Below, piece by piece: positions 21,945 through 33,989 of a stretch of DNA of 64,000 nt. The translations under genes and the position numbers were made by a program. Positions within the stretch are counted from its first letter, which is position 1. Every line of letters begins with the position of its first letter. The notes below the pieces were generated by a model that did not search any database, was not told the origin of the DNA, and saw only the letters and a list, made by a program, of their open reading frames with translations. Origin of the DNA: Talinum fruticosum (Eukaryota; Streptophyta; Magnoliopsida; Caryophyllales; Talinaceae); the NCBI GenBank assembly GCA_021018815.1, contig JAITYX010000009.1, forward strand, positions 9,550,501-9,614,500, in the 5' to 3' direction.

Positions 21945-24905
21945 TATGAGACCCCGAAATTTCAGGTGCTTGCCCGGTAAAGAATTAAGCTACTAAAAGT
22001 AAAGTGAAAGATTCGAAATTATTAAATTAAGTGAATTAGAATTTTTCCGAGTCGGAATTAGAAGTCGAGAACCGAAACTCGAGCATGGGCTAGCTTATTG
22101 GGCCTATTGAAATTGAAGTTGGGCCCAATTAAAATAAAAAGAAAAAGGAAATGAGAAATGAAGAAGGATGGTTGGCATTTGAGAAGGAGGAGTCGGCAAG
22201 GAATTAAGCAAATAGAGAGAGAGGGGTCCAATTGAAAGGGAGCAAGAAAGCCCATTATGTGTAATTAGGAAAAGAGGAGAGAGAGTGGGACTGAGACATT
22301 AGAAGGAAAGAAGTAGAAGCAGAAGCAAGGAAAGAAAAGAACGGGGAAAGCAAAAAGAGGGGAAAGTGAGAGAGGGAGCAGGGAAGGCGAGAGAGGGCGA
22401 AAGCATGAGAGGGCGGTGGCCGCTCGAACGGCAAGGGCGCCACTGCCGGTGGTCGAAGGGAGAGCGAGGGCTCGGGAGGCCGAGCAAAGCAAAGGAAGAG
22501 GGGAAAAGCGAGAGACAGAGACCACGAAGGGGAAGCGAATGCGAGGGTCGAGGAAGGCAGCCAGAGCACGAAACCGTGGTCGATGGCCGGCGAGCGAGAG
22601 GAGGAAGACAAGCAAGACCGGTTCCGAGGCCAGGGGCAAGGAAAAACGAGAGGCAGAGCAGAGAAACAGAGGAAAACGAGATAGAGCCCGAGAGAGAGAG
22701 CGATTGTGGGAAGCGAGAGCGAAAGAAGAGGGTTTGAGGGAGCAGGAGCTAGACTAGAAATCGAAAGCGAAGAAGAAGCAAACCCTAATTTGAAATTCAA
22801 ACCTTCCAAAACTGAATTCTTAGAACCTCTAAGAATTCAAGGTGAGTAATCTGAATTCATCCTCAAGAATTAAAATGAATTAGGTGGCTTGAACTCGAAA
22901 TTGATCCATGAAATTTGAAACCCTAAGTTAATTGAAGAAGTTAGAGGCTTAAATTGAAGAAACTAGAAACTCATGAATTGAAAAGCATGTTGCGATTTAT
23001 GCCTAGTTTATGAATTTAATGATATTTGAGCAATTGTTGAGCATGATTATGGAGCTGTGTGATTAAGAATTTAGTGAAGTTAGCTTGAGCAGAATTATTG
23101 AGAAAAATCAGGGAATTGAATTTCATGATTCATGTGCAAATTTCTATGAATTAAGCATGCTGTCCGAATTTCTGTGAATTCATGTGTAGCCTAAATTTCC
23201 TGTAATTTTTACTGCAGCTTCGTGGCAATTTATGGAAATTTCCTGTAAAATTTGGTATGCATTGGATGAGTAGATTGGGAGATATGCAATTTTAAGTGAA
23301 AATGTGTTGTTTTGGGCTAAATTGAAACTAAGTGACTAACTGAATTAAGAACTGAGATTTAAGAAGCTATGTGGGTAGATTAAAAGATATATATCGATTA
23401 AGAAAAGATATAGAACCATAAATTAATTATACGCAATAATACGCGATCATGAAAACGATAAGTTCGTTGATTAGAAATCCTAGTTGGCATGTTTATGTGA
23501 TGATGCGTTTATCTCCAAGTATATGAATTATAAGTGAAATAAGCATGCCTATATGAGTTGAATTGATTACACTTGAGTTGGATCATGCTCATGTGAATTG
23601 CTTGTTTTGAAGAAGTTACGCATGAACGTGTCTAGCATGAATTATATGAATTAAGTATATCTTATGTATAAGTAATAAGAAGATAAGAAACATAAAGAAC
23701 TAAAGAAGGGAGAGAGGATTGTGTTATTGATCTAAGACCCCACGAATTAAAGAACCCTCTCGAAGCTATGGGCATAGAAGTGTCTCATCAACCCGAAGCC
23801 ACGAATTATTTTGCTTCTACGAATTATTGACGAGTATGCGTCCTTCAAGGAAGGGAGGCCACCTCGAGGCCACGAATTATTTTGCCTCGAGGCCACGAAT
23901 TATATGCCTCCGTGAACCGAGCCCGCGAATTATTTTGGCGCCAAGAACTGGGTCTTTAGAGCGAACATAAATCTTCTTTCCATTCGAAACTAAGAAGACT
24001 TAAAAGAACTATGATATGAAGAAACGAATGATCGTGTATAAAGAACAAGAAAGAAAGAATCAATGATTTATGAATGCATGATTGAACTCAAGAAGAAGAA
24101 TAAGAAGAAGAACGAATCTTGATTTCATAAGAAATGTGTACGATAAGAACTAAGATATGATTTACGTGATGAATGATTTGCATGATGAACGATTCTATGA
24201 CTTACTTGGGTTGAAAGATGAATGAAGCATGTTTGATTGAATTCATGAGTAATTGATGTCATTATGTTTCTCGGCAAGTTGGTAAGTTTAGAATCTCGCA
24301 TGTCTTAAGCATGTATGATCTCGAATCGCATGTTATGAATGAGTTATGAACTTACGTGTGTTTGTTAATGAATTAATGTGCAAAGTGAAAACCGGGGTTG
24401 GGTTTGGATTATTCATCGGGCTAGTGAGCTCATGACCCCACCAACATTTCAGGTGCGAAGTAGACTCGCAGGGTTGCCTTCGGCTTTCGGATATAGCGAT
24501 CGGATAGGAGATGCCGGTCTTACTGCATGTTTAATTGTCTTTTGTTTGTAAAGATATTGTGAAGACTGTTGTATGTGAACTTAAGTTTTGATTATGAATG
24601 TAAATCCCTATGTGAATACTCCGAGCGTGTGGCTCGTCGAGTTTGTGTTGTGTTTCTCCAAGCGTGTGGCTCATTGAGTTTAAGATTGTGCTTCGTGCGG
24701 GGTCACGACTTTAAGCCTTGGATTAGCCGACTTACAGAGGAAACTCGCCAAAATTTCCAGAAAAACCTTCGAAAACCTAGAATTACGCTTCCGCCAATCC
24801 AAGAAAGGGTTATTAACCCTAAGTTGAGATCTTAAGCGACCTTAGGGGTTCCTCTCGGGAACCCCGGCATGTTATACTCCTAGGGTGGGTCTAGGGGTAT
24901 TACTA
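21945..24905 (+). mobile_element. solo LTR A (TSD GAACC), gypsy-type
   Basis: The ends are TATGAGACCCC... and ...GGGGTATTACTA, flanked by GAACC at 21940-21944 and 24906-24910. The ends fit an original TG...CA with C-to-T deamination on each strand. It contains a purine-rich, GC-rich stretch (about 22260-22740) followed by AAACCCTAA and an AAGGTGAGTAA donor-like site (about 22840), a CACGAATTATTTTG repeat block (about 23800-23935), and a 3' block with CGAGCGTGTGGCTCGTCGAG (about 24620). That 3' block recurs at about 27830-27990 and, reversed, at about 31330-31460. No coding region is present, so I read it as a 2961-bp solo LTR. Ty3/gypsy affiliation is inferred. Confidence 0.65.
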
Positions 24906-25371
24906 GAACCCGTTCAAAATCTGTACATAACAAGTTATCCTAGGTCGCGGTACGTACATAAATGTGTGTATAGCGCGTACGATATTAGCTTGGTATTTAT
25001 AGATTTTTGAATTGTCTGTGTTGGACGAGTTTACGAATAATATGATAATAGTTTGTGTGGCTATTATAATCTTAACATTAAATTATCGAATGTATCTTTA
25101 CTTATGTTACCATACAATTAAGTAAGGATATACATAATAGTCACTTCGTTTTCATATGTTGTACTTCAAGGATCGAGGGAAATCCTGTCGGAATTTTGTC
25201 AAATGTATGATAAGATTTTGCTACACGGTCTAAGGTCATATCATTCTTCAATGGATTTAGGACCATCTATCCCTGTAGAAGGATCTTAGGCTCATGTCAT
25301 ATTATTTGTGCATAAGTACGTATTTCTTGAACTATATGTGGTGAATTGTTTCTCGTGTATATGGGTAAGGT
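24906..25371 (+). other. CACTA internal sequence upstream of TNP2
   Basis: After the GAACC duplication this continues the CACTA element up to the TNP2 start. It is AT-rich, with no ORF of note, and is probably leader or intron sequence of the transposase gene. Confidence 0.4.
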
Positions 25372-26960
25372 ATGGATCGAGCATGGGTTTATAGCGATAG
25401 GAGGAGTGTAGAATATCGTGATATTGTTAACAACTTTCTAGAGATTTCGATCGAACATGCCACCAAATTCGAAGAACAATCCATATTCTGTCCGTGTTTA
25501 AGGTGTTTCAACTCCTCAAGATTGCCCCCTAAGGTTGTAAAAGGTCACCTATATCGGCATGGGTTTGAGACAATTTATAAGGTGTAGGTATGTCATACGG
25601 AAGAGGAGTTTGTGAATATACCTGTACGAAAGGAAGATGAATGGTATGATGAAAATGAAGCTAGCAGAGTAGTATGGAATTAGAATATCGACTTGAAGAT
25701 CTAGTTCGTGGAGTAGAACGTGATTTAGTCGATCAATAGACATATTTGGAGCAATTGTTAGCCAATTCGGAGAAGCCTCTTTACCCATCGTGTGATAAAT
25801 ATACCTGTTTATCAGCTGTGTTGAGGCTGAACTTAAAAACGGCTAATGACTGGAGTGACAAAAGTTTCACGGACTTGCTTGGGTGTGGTCAAAGATATAC
25901 TCCCGGAAGGCAATGTGTTTCCCAATCGTACATATGAGGCGAACTGGATGTTGTGTCCTATGGGCATGGGGTATAAGAAGATACATGCCTGCCCTAACGA
26001 TTGGATATTGTACCGAAAATAACATGCATATAGACATGAATGTCCTAAGTGTGGTGTACCTCGATACAAAATGAAAAACATCAATGGAGAGAGTGTTGAG
26101 GGACCTCCCGCAAAGGTGTTGTGGTACTTATCGATAATACCGATGTTTAAGCACTTGTTTTCTAGTGCAACCGATGTGAAGAACTTGACGTGGCATGTTG
26201 ACGGAGGAGTCCGTGATGACAAGCTATGTCACTCTGTCGATACTCCTCAATCGAATGACATCAATTAACTGTTCCCAAAATGTGGTAGGGAAGCACCGAA
26301 TCTACATCTAGGTCTTTGTACGAACGGAATAAACCCCCATGGTGACCTCGGTACCAAGCACGGCTAGTTCACCCGTTCTTTTGGTTATATACAACCTATC
26401 GTCGTCATTGTGTATGAAGCGCAAGTACATTATGTTGTCAATGCTCATTTCGGGCCTAAACAAGCGGGAAATTATATAGATGTATACTTGGCACCTCTTG
26501 TTGAAGATTTTAAACTTTTGTGGGATGAAAGTGTTTCAACTTACAATCTATATTGTCAAAAGCAATTTACATTGCGGGCTATGATCTTCACCACAATCAA
26601 TGACTTCCCGCGTACGTAAACTTGTCCGGATACATCGTCAAAGGCCACAAGGCATGCCTCATTTGTCTAGAGGGTACTTGCTATTATCAACATAACCACG
26701 AAAAAAGATGGCCTATCTCGGACACCGAAAGTTTCTTCCCTTTTCCCATCAATATCGTAAGAAAAAGAAGGCTTTCAATGGTAAAGCTGAGATGGATTCT
26801 TGTCCAACTCCATTAACAGGACATCAAATATATGAGCAAGTGAAGGATCTTGATGTAGAGTTCGACAAGCAAAATGATACTTGTATATTATTCTTGAGGA
26901 ATGCTTTCGAACTTAAAATGTGTTTTAAAGAAGCGAAACTTGTTTGAGAAAGTGAATTAG
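25372..26960 (+). pseudogene. TNP2-like CACTA transposase, truncated
   Basis: The start MDRAWVY at 25372 opens the N-terminal transposase-associated domain. It holds IFCPCLRCFNS (CxC..C cluster), VVKGHLYRHGFETIY and ends in a stop near 25587. TNP2 blocks follow in shifting frames: WSDKSFTDLLGC (about 25850-25887), an MLCPMG-type and CPND-type region (about 25950-26010), HECPKCGVPRYK (about 26035-26070) and KVLWYLSIIPMFKHLFSS (from 26113). Further on are GLCTNGINPHGDLG, FGPKQAGNYIDVYLAPLVED (from about 26451), FTLRAMIFTTINDFP and NLSGYIVKGHKACLIC. Homology stops near KRNLFEK at about 26960, before the HNLDVMH-type block of TNP2, where an LTR fragment begins. TNP2 cuts and moves CACTA ends; this copy cannot. 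Confidence 0.85.
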
Positions 26961-28065
26961 ATCTAAAAAGTGAATTTAAAAGGGTGACACGTGTGTCATG
27001 CCTTCTACAATGGTAAATTGATTGAGATCATGGTTAGAAACCAAGTTTGATAAGTGATTGTGGTCACTTCGGTTTAAATGAATTTTGGGCTAAGATTGTT
27101 TAGACCAAAGGAAGGAGGTGGTCGTGCGTATCGGGCCACGGGGTCCTTGCATATCGGGATGCCCGTCAACCGGAGAAGTTGATTCTTTCCCGACGAGGAA
27201 AGCGGAGCCTTCCAGGTATTTGACTAGAGATAGGTCCCGGGAACTCGAGTCGGAGGTCGCACCCTCGAGAATCGCCTCGGTGCTAGTTCAATCGTCGAAA
27301 GCCCCGAAAGAATTTTTCAGTTTATGGCTGAAAGTATTTGAAAGAAAGTGCAAATGGTTCCACCTTGTTTAATATGATTCAATTTCCAAAATGATTGCAA
27401 TCTGTGCTTTTGAATGATTGAAGTGTTATGAGTTTTATGTTGCAAATGATTTCAAGAGATTTCATTGAAAAGTATATAGATTTGTATTATATTATTACAC
27501 TTTCGGCGATTTTATTATTATAAGTAATATGTGTAAAGAATTTCCATTTTAAGGGTGTAAGACTCCGGTGAGCCCGTGGTTGCTCACCCCCACAAATTCC
27601 CCCCATTCCGTCCCCAATGTTGCAGGTACATTTTCGAAAGTATGATCTACACTTGGCATATTTCGAAATCTGCGATTGTTGTTCTGTTGCGTGCTTGAGT
27701 GATTCGAGTCAAGAATATGCATTTCTTATATTTCTCAACATTGTAGTTTGTAATCTAGTTCATATAGTTGTACCAAATGTATAATGAACCATTTAAATTT
27801 TTTAAGTTTTATCGCATGATTGGTTGGACTCCGGCGTGTGGCCGTTGAGTTGTATACTCCAAGCGTGTGGCTCGTTGAGTTATGTTATGCTTTTTATGCA
27901 GGGTTTTAGGGCTTTAAGCCTAAGGGTTAGTTCACATTACAAACAGAACTCTACTGAAATTTTTAGGAAATCTCATATTCTTTTGGAAAACGACCTCGAT
28001 TATCTTTAAGTTGAGTTTAGACAGACTAAACCGACACCTGAAAGAGTCTTTAAAATAAAAATTTA
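26961..28065 (+). mobile_element. gypsy-type LTR fragment related to solo LTR A
   Basis: The part after about 27540 parallels the 3' third of solo LTR A: a GTGAGC(C/T)...CCCC(A/C)CA block, then CTCC(A/G)(A/G)GCGTGTGGC repeats (about 27830-27890), GGCTTTAAGCCTAAGG and AAATTTTTAGGAAATC. It lacks the last roughly 70 bases of that LTR and stops in the sequence AGAGTCTTTAAAATAAAAAT (about 28041), which also occurs inside the neighbouring LTR B copy at about 28408. That microhomology suggests the join came from a deletion or template switch. The left edge against TNP2 is approximate. No gene is seen. Confidence 0.6.
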
Positions 28066-29118
28066 TATGAGCCACCCATGATTAACTAAGGTGATACTTA
28101 TGTCTAAAAGACCAAGCGATTACGTACTTAAATCCTTTAAACGAACATATGAATTTATATAAAACTAATTAGTGTGCACTCTAATTAATTAGACATAAAA
28201 TCATAAACATTAAAATCAAATTATCGTAGAATCATGGATCTAATCAATAAGACAATCAAGATCGAAACTTTGTTTCAAAATAAATAACTTAACATGGTTT
28301 CAAGTAGATTATACTAAGTATAAAAAACTACTCAAACATAATGTAATTTGGGACACATAAACTAAATAAAAATATCATCTTTAATATTAAACTAACAATA
28401 AAAATAGAGTCTTTAAAATAAAAATTACAATAATAATAATAACACCATAATAATCCTTGCCATGGTGATGATTAAGAAGGTGATGATAGAGAGTTGATGA
28501 TGATGATGAAAGAAGATGAAAGTAAGATGGTGATGAGCTATTATGATGATGGTGGGTAAGAAAAGGGCTGGCAGTAGAGATTAAAAACAAGCAGGAGGTG
28601 GCGAAGGAGCGGAAAGTGAAGGCTTTAATGATGATGACTAGCGTGGAATGATTATGGCCGTGAGATAGGTGATGGACGGCTGTGTGATGGCGTGCGTTGA
28701 TGGACAGCGTAAGAAGGAGCAGCGAAAGGGATGTTCGGGCAGTGGCCAGCCAAGAGGGGGCAAGGGCTGCGTGGGGCTCCTCGTAAGGGCTTGTAGCTTA
28801 AATAGCTAGTGAGATTTTAAGTTTTGTTCCTCTTTCTTCTCATCCAAGTTTCCTTTTTCTTCTAAGTTTCCTTTTCTCTTTCAATTAGGATTTTATAAAA
28901 TAAATATTTTATGACATATTATTTTTATGGACGGACTTCTTATCTTTTCTTGGATGCTTGTCGATAGTTAAAAACCCCACTTTTAACGTCTTTTCTTTTC
29001 TTCCCCACTTTATTCGATAATTACCTATAAATAGACAAAATAGGATACATTAGATAAAATAAACTATATAATATAAAATAAATAACTACTAAAATTACGT
29101 ACAAAATACGACTTAACA
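28066..29118 (-). mobile_element. LTR B, minus strand, 3'-truncated
   Basis: Read on the minus strand from 29118 (TGTTAAGTCG...), it follows solo LTR B from its first base for about 1.05 kb, up to the GATGGCTCAT block near 16870, and then stops. The 5' end is exact and abuts copia #3 at TATGC. No second target repeat can be found because the other LTR end is missing. It contains no gene. Confidence 0.8.
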
Positions 29119-29899
29119 TATGCATCTAATCACCCACTCGAGAACATACTTTTTGATATCAATAGTAGGGTAAGAACTCATTTTTCTTTGTAAAATCCGT
29201 GGGCATTTTCTGCATTCATATCATTAACGGAACCTAAAAATCCACTAGAGGCCTTAATTGAACCTGAATAGGTAGAGGCCATGCAAGAAGAGCTAAATCA
29301 ATTTGAAAAAACCAAGTCTAGATTATGATCGAATGACCTTCCGACCACCCAAGTAATATGAACCAAATGGGTTTTCAAAAACAAAATGGATGAGGAAGGG
29401 TTAGTAGTAAGAAATAAGGCCATATTAGTTACTCAAGGGTATAACCAAGAAGAGGGAATTGATTGTGGGGAAACCTTAGGACTCGTTGCTATCATTGAGA
29501 CAATCGAAATTCTCTTAGCATTTGCATCTAGCATGAATATCAAGCTTTACCAAATGGATGTTAAATGTGCATTTCTTAATGGTTACATTCAAGAAGAAGT
29601 TTATGTTGAGCAACACCTTGAATTTGAAAATTAAGAATTTCCAAATCATGTTTTCAAATTGCAAAAGGTTTTATATGGTCTTAAACAAGCTCCAAGAATT
29701 TGGTATGAAAGACCAAGCAGTTTCTTGGTTAAAAATGATTTCTAAAGACGTCAGATTGACAAAACTCTTCTCACAAAAATCAAGAGGAATGATTTTCTTA
29801 TCATTTAGATATGTGCTAATGATATTATCTTTAAAGCAACTAATGAAAGTCCATGTCAAGAGTTTTCCGAGTTAATTAAACAGGAGTTCCAAATGAGCA
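29119..29899 (+). pseudogene. copia RT, first segment (copy #3)
   Basis: This is the N-terminal half of reverse transcriptase. It has [20 protein letters not shown] (from 29398), [28 protein letters not shown] (about 29548-29607) and then a frame change. The YVDD region appears degraded near 29805-29830 (ICANDIIFK-like). It ends at FQMS, in the GCA target duplication of the CACTA insertion, and continues at 34319. Confidence 0.8.
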
Positions 29900-30290
29900 A
29901 ACTACCAAAAATCATCAAATTTTCCACTTGTAAATTCAGTGGGAAAAATGAAATATTCAGTGGAAAAATGATATTTTCCACTTGTTTTGCCACTGAGAAT
30001 GACGAGTGAGTAAAAGTAGGGTGGGTAATTGCAATTTCCCACTTGTTTTCATTTACGATGGGAATTTTTTCCACTGTTTATCCACTATTTCCCTTCCCAC
30101 TAAATTTTTCCACTAGATTTAATTTGGTGGACAATTTCCCACCGAACTTATTATAGTGGAAAAGTTCCTACTTGCTTGAATACGAGTGGGAAAGTTTCCA
30201 CTCGAAGAGTTTCAGTGGAAAATTTTCCACTGTGTTATATATAGTGGGAAAATAGCCATCTGTATATTCGAGTGTTAAAACAAGTGGAAA
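29900..30290 (+). repeat. left subterminal repeats of CACTA 2
   Basis: Motifs of the type TTTTCCACTTG, CAGTGGAAAA and TTTCCCAC(C/T) recur more than a dozen times in both orientations. The same words fill 33990-34318 at the other end. In this superfamily such arrays bind transposase. Confidence 0.8.
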
Positions 30291-31259
30291 ACTTGGCATA
30301 ATTTAACCATACAACCTGCTTGATAGTAGCACCAAAAATTTGTATACAACCTGTCCAACATTAAACAATTCAATGGATTGCTCCATAATAGTAGTACGTA
30401 ACCACATATACAACAAAAATAACCCAAAACCAACAAATTATATTGCCAAGCAACCGACAATGTTTAACATCCATGCATATACATCCATAGGTTTAACCGC
30501 AAACACTTATACCAAAATATACAACCATACATACACATCACTAATGTTAGAACTAAAAGTTGTGGAATACAACCAAAAGTTAGGTAGTGATACCCTAACT
30601 ACATCATCATCATTTAAATGATCACCTTCACCATTTGATGACTCTAGCACCACTCTAGGTTCCGGAATGCTAGGATGGAGGGTCTTCATAAGCGAATACA
30701 TATTTGTGAACTTTCTTGGATTGTTTCTTCCTTCTAACTTGTTCTACTATTATGGAAAAAACAGAAAAATAATAAATAAACAATGAAAAAGTTGAGAACA
30801 TAAGTAAATTTTGCATTAAAATCCATGTACATAAAGAAACAAAGAATAGCTTTTCTTAACTCATAACTTCAAGATAGGACATATAAGAGTTGATTATAAA
30901 GAAACGACATATTGAAGACCAAGGAGAGCCATTAAATAATTCTTCCACATAACAATCACAATATATCATTAATATAGTAATCATGATTTTTCATAGTTAT
31001 ATCAATATAAGTGACTAGAATGTAAAAAAATGCAAATTACCTGTGCTTGATTGATGAATAACTAAGACCTTGGTAGATCACCCAACTTTACGAGTATGTC
31101 AAACCTGCAATGATTTTCATAACATATAACTCAAAAGAATCAACTACAAGTAAACTTAAGAAAACATGTGCAAGATTGTTCAATATTGACCCTTTTAATA
31201 TAAGATGAAAAGATAAAACTCTAAAAACATACACAAACCAATATTGCCTCTTTTATCTC
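30291..31259. other. CACTA 2 interior, nothing recognised
   Basis: AT-rich sequence without a convincing ORF. Small ORFs at 30340-30621 and the opposite strand look random. There is a short block resembling a gene terminal region (30560-30760), but no domain can be named. Confidence 0.3.
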
Positions 31260-31500
31260 AAGGCTCTTTCAAGTGCTGGTTTGACTTTTAAATTCTAACT
31301 TAAGGTAATAAAGGTAGTTTCCCAAAGGAGTTTGAAAATTTTCTAAAAATTTCGGCAAAATTCCGTTTGTAATATGGACTATTCCATAGGCTTAAAGCCT
31401 TAAAATCCTACATAAAAATGATAATATAACTCAACGAGCCACACGCTCGAGTTCAATCAATCATGCATTACAACTTAAAACAATCTAAATGGTTCTTGGC
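31260..31500 (-). repeat. gypsy-type LTR fragment in CACTA 2
   Basis: Read on the minus strand this contains the block GAGCGTGTGGCTCGTTGAG (about 31450-31432), TTTTAAGGCTTTAAGCC and AAATTTTTAGAAAATTTTC. It is the same block as in solo LTR A near 24620-24760 and at 27860-27980. It is probably a fragment picked up by, or inserted in, the CACTA element. Confidence 0.65.
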
Positions 31501-31860
31501 ATAAAGAAGGTGGGGGAGGGGAAGGGGAGCCATGGAGGGGTTAAGAAACTCAAATCTTGGGGCATATATATTCATTTGGTACGGAGAAATTCGAAAGATT
31601 ATTTAGGATGACAAAATAATGATCAGATTACATAGAAGCGTTACATAAAGAACAACAGTAGAATCTTGACTATCTCCAATCATTGATATTCTGTTATAAA
31701 GTTAAACCACAAACACAATGACAATAAGTTTAATAAATTTAGTTCAACTAAATAAGTTTAATAAAATACTGTTAATTTTTTTAATAAAAACATAAGTCCA
31801 AAGGAATGGGCCCTAAAAAATAAAGTCAAAACACAAATAATAAAATCCAAAAGGAAAAAG
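31501..31860. other. CACTA 2 interior, no gene recognised
   Basis: AT-rich sequence with a short G-rich patch (GGTGGGGGAGGGG, about 31510). Nothing further is recognised. Confidence 0.3.
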
Positions 31861-32560
31861 ACATGGAGATAAAGTTGATGGCAGAAGGTTGGGAACTAAT
31901 GAGTCTGTGAGATTTAAGACTCTTCTTGAAAGGCATAATGCACTTAGAAATGCCTCTGACCGATTTGATTATGCTTCAAGTCCTATTTCAGTCGAAGGGG
32001 TTGGATATCTAAACAGCTGGGTAGAGTATTAAGGCAAATCTCCGAGAAAGAATCAACAATTGAAGAGCTCAACTTGTGTTTAAAGGATGCAAATGATAGG
32101 ATAAATGACATGGAAAACATGCTCATGTCTCTCGAGAGGGCAGCGATGGTCATGACTGAATCACATCAATAAGAGTGCTATGAAAAAGAGAAAGAGGTAT
32201 CACAATTAAGATCGAGTTGAGCGAGAAAAACATTTGCTATAGCACGGTTGGAGAATAGGATGAGGGTTGGTCGTGATGAAATGAGAAACTTATCTGCATG
32301 TGCAACAGCAGCATTTGTTATTGTTGATAGATTGTCCGAGCTAAATTCCAGTCATGTTGACACATTGAGGCTCATGGAGACCCATCTAAGAGAGTTGTAA
32401 GAAATAAACCAAAAGAAGGATATTTTAATCAATGAACAGAGCTCTTGGATTTGAAGAAGCTCGGAGACAGATTGAAAACCTTGGCAAGGAACTGGAAGTA
32501 TCGGAATGTAACAGACACTATGCTAGCTTCACTTTCCAACTTCTCTACATAACGAAATTA
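31861..32560 (+). pseudogene. coiled-coil gene fragment carried by CACTA 2
   Basis: Coding-like sequence runs in one orientation with a few stops and frame changes: TNESVRFKTLLERHNALRNA (about 31899-31958), then ISEKESTIEELNLCLKDAND (about 32036-32095) and MENMLMSLERA. Next is RLENRMRVGRDEMRNLSACA (about 32245-32304) followed by DRLSELNSSHVDTLRLMETH. After a frame change it ends with an RQIENLGKELE-type block (about 32468-32500). The heptad-like spacing of L, I, M and V with charged residues indicates a coiled coil. I do not recognise the gene. It may be a captured host gene fragment or a decayed second (TnpA-like) CACTA gene. Confidence 0.5.
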
Positions 32561-33313
32561 TCTGTCAACATAGTGGCCCACTAAGGCACTCTTATGAAAC
32601 ACACCAATCAAACACTAAAACCGCCTTTATGCTCAAACCAAGATGATAGTTTTCAACAACTCTAACAAACTAAAAATCCCTCATCATTTTTTTCTTCTTA
32701 ACCATAACCCAAGGAGCAAAGAACATAAGAGAACAAACAACCAAAAATCATAGAACTTAACCACAACAGATGTGATCTCCCAAAAAGCTCATTCCCTTTA
32801 ACTTATTAGCTCAACCACAAGTTTCCTAATCCCTCCTAGTAGTATGAGGATTAATATGTACTCCTAAAACTAAATCCTCCAAAAATTTAAAGAGCAAGCA
32901 ACTTTTAGATATACAAGTATATTAGGGCCTGCATTAATGCTGCCCATTTAGTAGCTCCCAGTAGCAAATCCAAAACCTATTGAATCATCAAGAAAATCTG
33001 TTCTAGCATCTTTCGGTTGACCCGAAAATCACTCATGGAGAGATTGAGAAACAGACATTTCTTGTTAGCCATATGTATACGAGAACCATAGTTCATTGCT
33101 CACAAGTCAAGAGTGTAAACCATATATCCCACATTCATCTTGCAATTCAGGAAAGATTCATAATCCCAAGGCTAAAAACCCAAAAACCCAAATCTACCAA
33201 AGGGTAGAATATAAAGAACAACAGGAAAGATACTTCCATTAGAACTAAGGCAAAAAAGTAGAAAAATTCGAAAATCCCATTCATTAAGTATGAACATTTC
33301 AATGGAAATGCAC
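32561..33313. other. CACTA 2 interior, no gene recognised
   Basis: AT-rich sequence with no ORF above about 40 codons that looks real. It separates the coiled-coil fragment from the minisatellite. Short stretches could be intron or UTR of the carried gene. Confidence 0.3.
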
Positions 33314-33371
33314 TCACCACTCGTTGTCATATGGCTCGTAGTCCATAATCACTCGGAAATCCAGAGTCAAA

Positions 33372-33790
33372 GATGCGTAAGTCTCCGAGTCTTCCTCGGA
33401 GACACCCGGAGAGCCATCAAAACAAGGCCACCGGAGTGACGGCGGCGATGAGTTCCCGGAGACGGTGGCGGGGTTGCGGAGACGGTGGAACCCAAAACCC
33501 ATAATCGAAACACTTGTAAAGCGGCGAGCGTAAGTCTCGGAGTCTTCCTCGGAGACACCTAGAGAGCCATCGATCGTCGGCCACCGGAGTGAAGGCGGCG
33601 ACGGTTCCCGGAGACGGTGGTGGGGTTGCCGAGACGGTGGAACCCAAAACCCGGAATCGAAACACTTGTAAAGCGGCTAGCGTAAGTCTCCGAGTCTTCG
33701 AGAGCCGTCGATCGTCGGCCACGGATGTGACGGCGGCGATGAATTCCTGGAGACGGCGGCGGGGTTGCGAAGAGGTCAGATGCTTGGATC
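33372..33790. repeat. 153-bp tandem repeat in CACTA 2
   Basis: The marker CGTAAGTCTC occurs at 33376, 33529 and 33681, giving a period of 152-153 bp over about 2.7 copies. Each unit includes GGAGACGGTGG, a GAACCCAAAACCC block and AATCGAAACACTTGTAAAG. The repeat is much more GC-rich than its surroundings. Overlapping minus-strand ORFs here follow from the repeat. Confidence 0.85.
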
Positions 33791-33989
33791 CGGTGTGAGC
33801 TAGGGTTTGGGCACTGCGGGTGCGAAGGACAAAGAGGCGTGAGAGAAGGTGTGAGAGGAGAGAGAGTAAACACATTTGGCTTAATTATTTCCCACCTAGC
33901 TAGCGAGTATACACGCCTGTATAAGCTAATTTCACTTTGGTTATAATTTTTTTTTTAAAGATATTTTCACCAAAATTTTTATTTGGTGG

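Noticed and set aside
22255..22809. Minus-strand ORFs of 60-184 codons rich in Ser, Leu and Pro
   Set aside because: They follow from a purine-rich, GC-rich stretch in solo LTR A that is open in several frames on both strands. No domain is visible.
27118..27372. 84-codon plus-strand ORF
   Set aside because: It lies in the gypsy-type LTR fragment. It has no domain and no counterpart in solo LTR A.
33314..33875. Minus-strand ORFs up to 152 codons
   Set aside because: Produced by the 153-bp tandem repeat, with repeated peptides in three frames.
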